DNA of 5,269 nucleotides from Alphaproteobacteria bacterium (GTDB taxonomy: Bacteria; Pseudomonadota; Alphaproteobacteria; Thalassobaculales; Thalassobaculaceae). Numbering within the stretch: position 1 is the stretch's first letter; the number at the start of each line of letters is the position of its first letter. Position numbers and translations under genes: made by a program. Location of the stretch: NCBI GenBank assembly GCA_028822575.1, contig JAPKDN010000258.1, forward strand, positions 1 through 5,269. The letters run 5' to 3'. This document shows positions 1 to 5,269 of this stretch, piece by piece. The notes beneath the pieces were generated by a model that saw nothing but the letters and a program-made list of their open reading frames with translations, made no database searches and was not told the DNA's origin.

Positions 1-119
1 CCGATGCCAAAATCGACGACGCTTATACCCTTGGCTTCGAGCGCGTCGGCGCGGCGGCGAAAATCGACGACGGCGGAACCGCGGATGGAGCTAGCGAAAG
101 GGGATATCGAAGGGGACAT
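1..119 (-). CDS. Class I/II PLP aminotransferase, N-terminal fragment (runs off left edge)
   Basis: Reading the minus strand from ATG at 119-117 gives 39 complete codons plus two bases (GG, so residue 40 is Gly) before the window ends. The fragment starts MSPSISPFASSIRGSAVVDF and ends in ALEAKGISVVDFGIG. That arrangement, an Ile-Ser start, a conserved Ser near residue 10-15, a helix ending in Ala-x-x-Leu-x-x-x-Gly, then a Val-Val-Asp-Phe-Gly-Ile-Gly strand, matches the N-terminal arm and first strand of aspartate-aminotransferase-fold enzymes, where the next residues are usually Glu-Pro-Asp. The catalytic lysine and the rest of the protein lie outside the window, so neither substrate nor subtype can be given. 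The ATG has no clear Shine-Dalgarno sequence. The frame stays open for at least a dozen codons upstream, so the start is likely but not certain. The gene is transcribed divergently from hyuA. Another Rossmann-like protein with a similar opening cannot be excluded. Confidence 0.6.
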   Translation of the reverse strand, partial: MSPSISPFASSIRGSAVVDFRRRADALEAKGISVVDFGI

Positions 120-171
120 TCTGGATCGCTTAATAATTTGCAGGACATATATAACATGATCGTTGGCGGCA

Positions 172-199
172 TTGAGATGCTTGCTCTTATGCTTATAAA
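172..199 (+). promoter_or_regulatory. Candidate sigma-70 promoter for hyuAB
   Basis: TTGAGA at 172-177 (5 of 6 to the -35 consensus) and TATAAA at 194-199 (5 of 6 to the -10 consensus) are separated by 16 bp. They lie in the AT-richest part of the divergent intergenic region and point at hyuA. Transcription would start near 205-207 and leave a leader of about 70 nt. A direct repeat ATGCTT (177-182 and 189-194) lies within the spacer and touches the -10 box, a position where a regulator could act. This is consensus matching by eye only. Confidence 0.35.
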
Positions 200-241
200 A
201 TCTTTAGTGGTTCAATTGCTAAGCCGTCAAGCCGCTAGCCA

Positions 242-260
242 GGTTGGTGGGGGTACGGGG
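242..260 (+). other. G-tract run in the hyuA leader
   Basis: Four G-tracts (GG 242-243, GG 246-247, GGGGG 249-253, GGGG 257-260) are separated by 2, 1 and 3 bases, on the RNA-like strand and ending six bases before the hyuA ribosome binding site. The spacing meets the minimal rule for a two-layer G-quadruplex, which is seen directly. Whether it folds or affects translation is unknown, and two-layer quadruplexes are often only weakly stable. It could equally be a chance GC-rich stretch. Confidence 0.25.
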
Positions 261-266
261 TGATCC

Positions 267-271
267 AAGGA
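267..271 (+). promoter_or_regulatory. Ribosome binding site of hyuA
   Basis: AAGGA lies six bases upstream of the ATG at 278. It supports this start over any downstream ATG or GTG, and the resulting protein places the DVGGTFTD motif at residues 16-23, where full-length family members have it. Confidence 0.6.
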
Positions 272-277
272 TAAAAC

Positions 278-2419
278 ATGGAAAGACTGGATAAGGCAGG
301 CGCAGAATTCAGTTTGGCGATTGATGTTGGGGGCACCTTCACGGATGTCGTATTGCTGAAGCGTGACAGCGGCGCGCTGGTATTCGCCAAGGTGCTCAGT
401 ACGCCTGATGATCCTTCTCGTGGCTCACTAATCGGATCCAACGAAATTCTTGTGCGCAATGGAATCCATCCCGAAGTCGTCGGTGAAGTCGTGCACGCGA
501 CCACTGTGGCGACGAATGCTGTCCTCGAACGCAAGGGCGCCAGGACCGGCTTGCTGACGACCAAGGGATTTCGCGACACCCTCGAGATTGGCCGCGAGTC
601 GCGTTATGATATCTATGACCTCGATCTGCGTCTGCCGGAGCCTTTGGTTCCCGGGGAGCGTCGTCTGGAAGTTGATGAGCGCGTCTCCGCCGAGGGCGAA
701 GTCTTGACCAATCTAGACGAAGCCGCGGCGACACGCGCAATTGAGGAACTAGTCGAGCGACACGACGTGCAAGCGCTGGCGATTTGCCTGATCAATAGCA
801 TTGTATTTCCCGATTTCGAGCGCCGGTTGGCGGACATCGCCGCGCGACTTTACCCGGATCTCGCCATAAGTATTTCGCACAATGTGGGCGGTGAAATTCG
901 TGAGTATGAGCGGACCTCGACGACGGTGGTCGACGCCTATGTCAAGCCGATGGTTCGCCATTATGTCGGGCGAATGTCCGAGGGCCTCCAGGCTCAGGGG
1001 CTGACGCCGTGCATGGCGATGATGCTTTCGCATGGCGGTATCGGCTCGGCAGTGGAGGTCGCCAATTCCTTTCCCGTGCGTATGATCGAGTCGGGGCCGG
1101 CCGCTGGTGCCATGGCGGCCGCTTATTTCGCGCGGTCTGCGCTTGAGGTTCGCAATGCCATTGCTTTCGATATGGGCGGTACCACTGCGAAAATTTCGGT
1201 CATCCAAGACGGGGAACCCGCAATCACCAATGCGTTCGAAGTCGGTCATGTGCGCCGTTTCAAGCGGGGAAGCGGGCTCCCACTCCAAATAACGGCGATA
1301 GAATTGCTGGAAATCGGCGCCGGCGGGGGCAGTATCGCGCATGTGAACTCTCTCGGCCTCCTCAATGTTGGGCCGCGATCCGCCGGCGCTGCGCCGGGGC
1401 CGGCCTGTTACGGCTTGGGCGGTGCTGATCCCACGGTCACCGACGCGGATTTGCTGTTGGGATATCTCGACCCGGCTCATTTCCTTGGTGGCGACATGCC
1501 TTTGGACCCGGAGCTTGCCAGGGAGGCGGTCGCACGAAAGATCGCCACGCCTCTCGACATGTCCGTCGAGGAGGTTGCTTGGGGCATTCACGATGTGGTT
1601 AATGAAAACATGGCTGCGGCGACCCGCGCCCACGCAGCGGAGAGAGGCATTGACCTTCGCGATCATGCCATGATCGCCTTTGGAGGCGCGGGTCCAGTCC
1701 ATGCTTATGCGATCGCCAGGAAACTTGGTTTACGCCGCGCACTTTGCCCGGTTGGCGCGGGGGTGGCGTCCGCCATCGGGTGCCTGACAGCGCCGCCGGC
1801 AATTGACTTGGTTAGTGCCCATGAGGATACCCTGGATGGTTTGGATTGGGCCAAAGTCCGCGCGGCCTATGACGAAATGCGAGGCCGCGCAGAGGCCACG
1901 TTGAAAGATATAATCGGCGACGGCGCGGACCTGAGTTTGCGCGGGTCGATGGACATGCGCTGTCAGGGCCAGGGCTATGCCATTACCGTTCAAATGCCGG
2001 TTGGCGTGTCGCTCGACCAGACACTTGCGGGACTACTATCTGAACGCTTTGAGCAGCTTTACACGGAAATCCACGGACACCGCCCCCCGTCCGTACCCTT
2101 GGAAATAACTAATCTTCGCGCCAGATTATCGCGCGAGGGATCGCCGATTAGTTTAGTGCCCGTGCTCCCACCGGATCGGTCGGCCAAGCGCGCTGCGGTC
2201 AAAGGGCGCCGGCCGCTCTATTTCCCATTCGTTGGCGGTTTTGTGGACGGCGATATCTATGACCGCTATGCCTTGGCGCCGGGAGACGGTGGCCAAGGCC
2301 CCGCCGTCATCGAAGAACGCGAGACCAGTGTCGTGCTCGGCCCCGACGCCCGCTTCAAGATGGATGAAATGATGAACTTGATCATCGACATCGACGGACC
2401 CGGGGAGGCGTGCCAGTGA
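278..2419 (+). CDS. hyuA: Hydantoinase/oxoprolinase family subunit A (ATP-binding), HyuA
   Basis: The gene encodes a 713-residue cytoplasmic protein, the usual length for a stand-alone HyuA. Visible domains are the hydantoinase A N-terminal domain (about 12-190), the central hydantoinase A/oxoprolinase domain (about 212-505) and a C-terminal beta-rich domain (about 520-700). Family motifs are the phosphate-binding DVGGTFTD (16-23), HATTVATNAVLERKGA (73-88), ESGPAAG (271-277), a second phosphate motif FDMGGTTAK (297-305), GAGGGS (347-352), GPACYG (374-379), TVTDAD (386-391) and FGGAGP (468-473). These belong to the actin-like ATPase fold that phosphorylates the substrate carbonyl. With HyuB it should perform ATP-dependent opening of a cyclic amide or imide (as in N-methylhydantoinase, 5-oxoprolinase and caprolactamase) or ketone carboxylation (as in acetone and acetophenone carboxylases). 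The sequence does not decide which. A GSGLP stretch (331-335) precedes the GAGGGS loop. No signal peptide, membrane segment or frameshift is seen. The stop codon overlaps the start of hyuB. The family assignment is firm, the substrate unknown. Confidence 0.95.
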   Translation: MERLDKAGAEFSLAIDVGGTFTDVVLLKRDSGALVFAKVLSTPDDPSRGSLIGSNEILVRNGIHPEVVGEVVHATTVATNAVLERKGARTGLLTTKGFRDTLEIGRESRYDIYDLDLRLPEPLVPGERRLEVDERVSAEGEVLTNLDEAAATRAIEELVERHDVQALAICLINSIVFPDFERRLADIAARLYPDLAISISHNVGGEIREYERTSTTVVDAYVKPMVRHYVGRMSEGLQAQGLTPCMAMMLSHGGIGSAVEVANSFPVRMIESGPAAGAMAAAYFARSALEVRNAIAFDMGGTTAKISVIQDGEPAITNAFEVGHVRRFKRGSGLPLQITAIELLEIGAGGGSIAHVNSLGLLNVGPRSAGAAPGPACYGLGGADPTVTDADLLLGYLDPAHFLGGDMPLDPELAREAVARKIATPLDMSVEEVAWGIHDVVNENMAAATRAHAAERGIDLRDHAMIAFGGAGPVHAYAIARKLGLRRALCPVGAGVASAIGCLTAPPAIDLVSAHEDTLDGLDWAKVRAAYDEMRGRAEATLKDIIGDGADLSLRGSMDMRCQGQGYAITVQMPVGVSLDQTLAGLLSERFEQLYTEIHGHRPPSVPLEITNLRARLSREGSPISLVPVLPPDRSAKRAAVKGRRPLYFPFVGGFVDGDIYDRYALAPGDGGQGPAVIEERETSVVLGPDARFKMDEMMNLIIDIDGPGEACQ
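2404..2408 (+). promoter_or_regulatory. Ribosome binding site deciding the hyuB start
   Basis: GGAGG lies inside the last codons of hyuA. It is seven bases from GTG 2416, an ideal distance, but only one base from the in-frame GTG at 2410, which is too close for initiation. It therefore selects 2416 as the hyuB start and makes the overlap with the hyuA stop four bases (GTGA). Confidence 0.6.
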
Positions 2420-3999
2420 GTGAGCAAAACGACGCCGCGAATTTGGATCCGATCAGTATCGAAATTCTTTGGACCCGGTTGATATCCGTGGTGGACGAGG
2501 CGGCGCTCACGCTACACCGGACATCCTTTTCAACGGTGGTTCGGGAGTCTCACGACTATACATGTATGTTGTTGGATGCCGAGGGCAGGGCGGTGGCCCA
2601 GGCGACCCGCAGCGTCCCATCCTTCATCGGAACCTTGCCCTATTCGGTGCGGGCCTTCCTGGCGAAGTTTCCAGCTAAGACGTTGTGCCCAGGTGATGTG
2701 ATCATCAGCAATGACCCTTGGCTCGGTACCGGGCATCTGCCAGACCTCACGGCAGCCATGCCGATTTTTCGCGATGACAGACTGGAAGGATTCGCTGGCG
2801 TCATCGCGCACATGCCTGATATCGGCGGACGCCGCCGGGCACCAGACAATAAGGACATCTTCGAGGAAGGTTTGCAAATCCCGATCCTCAAACTCTACGA
2901 AGCCGGCAAGCTCAATGAAACATTGATGGAGATGATCCGCCAGAACGTCCGGGTACCCGAAGAGGTGAGTGGCGACATGCATGCCATGACCGGGGCCTGC
3001 CAAAAAATTTCCAATGGCTTAGTCACGCTGCTGGGGGAATACGGCCAACGTGGCCTGTCTGGGGTTGCGAGCGCGATCATCGATCGTTCCGCCGACGCTA
3101 TGCAGCGCGCCATTTCAGATATTCCCGAGGGCGTTTATCGAACGGTCACCCCGATCGACTCTTTCGATACGCGAAACCCGCTCGAAATCCATTGTGAGAT
3201 GACGATCCGGGAGGGCCGGATCGTGGTCGACTTTGCTGGTAGCTCACCCCAAAACGCCTCGTCGTTAAACGCGGTGCTGGGTTATACAAGCGCCTATTCG
3301 ATCTACGCGCTGAAATGCGTGTTGCTGCCGGAGGTGCCCAATAACGAGGGCAATACCACTGCATTCCAAATCACTGCTCCGGCGGGTTGTTTCCTCAATC
3401 CTCTTTATCCGGCAGCGGTCGAGGCACGCGCGACGGTTGGCCACTATGCGACCAGCGCCATACTCAACACCTTGGCCTTGGCGCTACCGGACCGGGTTCC
3501 CGCCGAGAGTGGCATCCCTTTGCATGGGTTCGCCATACGGGGGCGACGCCATGGGAGGCCCTGCGCGGGCATCTTCTTCCTAAGCGGAGGGCAAGGCGCG
3601 CGGCCCGATGCCGATGGGCTTCCTACTCTCAGTTTCCCGACCAATGTATCCAATACGCCGGTCGAAGTGCTCGAGCGGACCTTTCCCATTCGTTTCCGCG
3701 AAAAATCATTGTTGGCGGGCTCTGGTGGTAAAGGCCGATTCAAAGGCGGCCTTGGCCAGCGCGTCAGTATAGAAATATTGGGGGAGGAGCCGGTCAACTT
3801 GGTATTGCTGTCACAGCGACTGCGCTTCCCCGCCGTCGGACGCCGGGGCGGTCGAAATGGCAGAACCGAGCGCGTCCTGCTCAATGGCGAGGCGGTCGAG
3901 GGTGGTGAGCCCTTTAATTTGGCAGGGGGCAATGTCTTTACGGTGGAGTTGCCCGGCGGCGGCGGTTTTGGCGAAAAGGCCATCGATGCCACCGAGTGA
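2416..3999 (+). CDS. hyuB: Hydantoinase/oxoprolinase family subunit B (HyuB)
   Basis: With the GTG at 2416 the product has 527 residues, full length for a stand-alone HyuB; an alternative GTG at 2410 would add two residues. A single hydantoinase B/oxoprolinase domain covers nearly the whole chain (about 10-520). Recognisable blocks are LDPISIEILW near the start, SNDPWLGTGHLPDLT (98-112), AHMPDIGG (131-138), EEGLQIPILKLYEAG (150-164), GSSPQN (275-280), PNNEGNT (308-314), SGGKGRFKGGLG (436-447) and a C-terminal PGGGGFG (513-519). Asp47, His107, Asp110 and His132 fall in the blocks that, as I recall, supply the metal ligands in the caprolactamase/acetone-carboxylase family. That mapping was made by eye. 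HyuB carries the active site that acts on the carbonyl activated by HyuA, and the two form a cytoplasmic heteromer. The four-base overlap with hyuA implies co-transcription and coupled translation, giving near-equal amounts. The gene appears intact; the substrate is not determined. Confidence 0.94.
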   Translation: MSEQNDAANLDPISIEILWTRLISVVDEAALTLHRTSFSTVVRESHDYTCMLLDAEGRAVAQATRSVPSFIGTLPYSVRAFLAKFPAKTLCPGDVIISNDPWLGTGHLPDLTAAMPIFRDDRLEGFAGVIAHMPDIGGRRRAPDNKDIFEEGLQIPILKLYEAGKLNETLMEMIRQNVRVPEEVSGDMHAMTGACQKISNGLVTLLGEYGQRGLSGVASAIIDRSADAMQRAISDIPEGVYRTVTPIDSFDTRNPLEIHCEMTIREGRIVVDFAGSSPQNASSLNAVLGYTSAYSIYALKCVLLPEVPNNEGNTTAFQITAPAGCFLNPLYPAAVEARATVGHYATSAILNTLALALPDRVPAESGIPLHGFAIRGRRHGRPCAGIFFLSGGQGARPDADGLPTLSFPTNVSNTPVEVLERTFPIRFREKSLLAGSGGKGRFKGGLGQRVSIEILGEEPVNLVLLSQRLRFPAVGRRGGRNGRTERVLLNGEAVEGGEPFNLAGGNVFTVELPGGGGFGEKAIDATE

Positions 4000-4077
4000 T
4001 CGACCAACGCCCTGTGACGGGTACCGCGCGACGGGGAGACAAAACCCTAACCGAACCTCGTGGCCCGGATAGGACCG
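4000..4077. other. Convergent intergenic spacer, no clear terminator
   Basis: These 78 bp separate the stop codons of hyuB and of the convergent aminotransferase. Only short imperfect stems are visible, for example CCC/GGG around 4011-4022 and GGCCC/GGACC with one mismatch around 4062-4076. None is followed by a T-run on either strand, so I do not call an intrinsic terminator. Rho-dependent termination or overlapping convergent transcription is possible. Confidence 0.5.
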
Positions 4078-5269
4078 TCAAGAGACCCCCAGTTCTTCGC
4101 CCATGGTCTTGAGTACCGAGTCCAATCGATTGACCGCCTCGTCTATTTCATCCCGCGTGATGCATAACGGCGGCGCGATTGGAATGACATTCCCAGCGCG
4201 TCCAAGCATGTGGTTTTCTCGCATGACTCGTACCGCCAGCTTGTCCAACTTCAACTCTTTCGGGAACGCCTCGCCGGTCTTCCGGTCCTTGACCAGTTCC
4301 AAGGCGCAGAGCAAACCCTTGCCCCCGCGGACGTCGCCAACGATCGTGTGTTTTCGTAGCGTTTGCAAACGCTCGTACAGGTAATCACCCATGTCAGCCG
4401 AGTGTGCCACCATGTTCTCGTTCTCCATGATGTCGAGGTTGGCGAGCGCCGCCGCGCTTGAGACGGGGTTGCCACCGAAGGTGATCAAGTGCTGAAACGT
4501 CGTGTCTCCCTCGCCGATGAAGGCGTCGGCGATCTTGCCCGAAGTGATCGCTGCTCCGATCGGGACGTAGCCGCTGGTCAATCCCTTGGCGACGGTGGTG
4601 ATATCCGGTTTGACCCCCCAATGTTCCATTGCGAACATTTTGCCGGTTCGTCCAAACCCGGTGATCACTTCATCGGCTATCAGAATCACCCCATGGTGGT
4701 CGCAGATTTCCCGAATCATGGGCCAGTATTCGGGATGGGGAACGTGGATTCCTGCCGCGGCTGAAATCGGCTCGGCGATGAACGCGGCGACTGTGGAGGG
4801 ACCTTCGTGAATAATCGTCCGTTCTACGTCCCGGGCACAGTCTAGATTACAGGTGCCCTCGCGGGAGCACTGGTTGCAGCGATACTGGGCGGGTTGGGCA
4901 ACATGGATATTGCCGGGGACCAGCGGTCCGAACTGGGCTGGAACGCTACCGCCGCCAGGGCCACCCCGACCGAGGCTGGTGCATGCCAGGGTTGCGCCAT
5001 GATACGAGCCACGACGGCTCAGCACCTTCCATCGGTTCGGCTCGCCATTGAGGTGATGGAAATTCTTGGTGATCTTTAGCGCCGTTTCATTGGCTTCGGA
5101 GCCGCCACTAACAAAATAAGTTCTCGAACGTGGGTCCTGCGAAAGATTGGCCAGCCTGGCGGACAAAGTCGCGGTAACGGGCGCGACCGTGTCGTTCGGC
5201 GAAAAACTGAGCGAGAGCATCTGTTTGTAAACCGCGTCCGCGATCTCGCGACGACCATGCCCGATATTG
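4078..5269 (-). CDS. Class III (omega) aminotransferase, PLP-dependent; 5' end outside window
   Basis: The frame is open from the right edge to TGA at 4080-4078 and gives 396 residues. The ATG at 5220 is internal, because the codons before it encode NIGHGRREIADAVYKQ, a conserved class III block; roughly 45-60 N-terminal residues are missing. In numbering from the first visible residue, the fragment has GGSEAN (55-60, phosphate binding), SYHG (88-91, aromatic stacking on the cofactor), IADEVITGFGRTG (197-209, with Asp199 for the pyridine nitrogen), VAKGLTSGYVPIGA (226-239, with Lys228, codon 4587-4585, forming the Schiff base) and ITFGGNP (262-268). The C-terminal small domain ends with APPLCITRDEID. 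Such enzymes move the amino group of omega-amino acids, amines, taurine or beta-alanine to pyruvate or 2-oxoglutarate in the cytoplasm. The TFGGNP and NLDIMENE region is typical of the pyruvate-using omega-aminotransferase branch, but the substrate is not determined. Residues 131-144 hold four cysteines (C-x2-C-x5-C-x3-C). The gene converges on hyuAB, so it is not in that operon. Confidence 0.93.
   Translation of the reverse strand, partial: NIGHGRREIADAVYKQMLSLSFSPNDTVAPVTATLSARLANLSQDPRSRTYFVSGGSEANETALKITKNFHHLNGEPNRWKVLSRRGSYHGATLACTSLGRGGPGGGSVPAQFGPLVPGNIHVAQPAQYRCNQCSREGTCNLDCARDVERTIIHEGPSTVAAFIAEPISAAAGIHVPHPEYWPMIREICDHHGVILIADEVITGFGRTGKMFAMEHWGVKPDITTVAKGLTSGYVPIGAAITSGKIADAFIGEGDTTFQHLITFGGNPVSSAAALANLDIMENENMVAHSADMGDYLYERLQTLRKHTIVGDVRGGKGLLCALELVKDRKTGEAFPKELKLDKLAVRVMRENHMLGRAGNVIPIAPPLCITRDEIDEAVNRLDSVLKTMGEELGVS

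Noticed and set aside
146..176. Minus-strand promoter for the left aminotransferase (TATATA on the minus strand at 153-148)
   Set aside because: The -10 match is only 4 of 6 and no acceptable -35 box lies at the right distance, so it was not called.
221..234. AAGCCG direct repeat (221-226 and 229-234) in the leader
   Set aside because: It is only six bases repeated twice in a GC-rich stretch, readily due to chance.
235..579. Minus-strand frame spanning the hyuA leader and its 5' end
   Set aside because: It would overlap the conserved DVGGTFTD-coding region on the opposite strand and shows no family motif.
749..1702. Long minus-strand reading frame (317 codons) opposite hyuA
   Set aside because: It lies entirely antisense to a strongly recognised hyuA, its translation has the Arg/His/Gly-rich look of a shadow frame, and no conserved motif is visible.
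2410..2412. GTG 2410 as the hyuB start
   Set aside because: It is one base from the GGAGG ribosome binding site, too close; GTG 2416 has ideal spacing.
3444..4007. Minus-strand reading frame (187 codons) opposite the 3' part of hyuB
   Set aside because: It is Pro/Arg/Ser-rich, mirrors the GC-rich codons of hyuB and has no recognisable domain; it is best explained as a shadow.
4000..4077. Intrinsic bidirectional terminator between the convergent genes
   Set aside because: The stems are only 3-5 bp with mismatches, and no T-run follows on either strand.
5218..5220. ATG at 5220 as start of the class III aminotransferase
   Set aside because: The frame continues upstream to the window edge, and those 16 codons encode the conserved NIGHGRREIADAV block, so the true start is outside the window.

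Overview
The window is an ordinary stretch of bacterial chromosome, dense in genes and GC-rich. The protein styles and the codon bias toward G/C third positions suggest a proteobacterium, most likely an alphaproteobacterium; this is an inference from sequence character, not a database match. It holds two complete genes and two partial ones. I see no tRNA, rRNA, CRISPR array, insertion sequence, phage gene or integron element.

Layout. At the left edge (1-119, minus strand) is the N-terminus of a gene that runs off the window and looks like a class I/II (aspartate-aminotransferase fold) PLP aminotransferase. A 158-bp AT-richer intergenic region (120-277) separates it from a divergent two-gene operon on the plus strand. 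It contains a plausible sigma-70 promoter, a short direct repeat, a G-tract run and a good ribosome binding site. The operon is hyuA (278-2419) and hyuB (best start GTG 2416, stop 3999), the two subunits of an ATP-dependent cyclic-amide hydrolase or related carboxylase of the hydantoinase/5-oxoprolinase family. The two genes overlap by four bases (GTGA), the arrangement expected for translational coupling of an obligate heteromer. After 78 bp without a convincing terminator comes a convergent gene on the minus strand (4078 to beyond 5269), a class III (omega) aminotransferase that lacks only its N-terminal tail because the window ends.

How the genes may work together. HyuAB enzymes open cyclic amides or imides (N-methylhydantoin, 5-oxoproline, caprolactam) at the cost of ATP, or use the same chemistry to carboxylate ketones. 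A class III aminotransferase next door suggests, by analogy with bacterial caprolactam catabolism, a route in which a lactam or similar ring is opened to an omega-amino acid whose amine is then removed by transamination. The substrate cannot be read from the sequence. The three transcription units have different orientations, so the functional link rests on gene proximity and not on a shared operon. Nothing here looks like a new class of biological system; the points worth following are the possible catabolic pairing, the cysteine cluster in the class III aminotransferase and the leader of hyuA.
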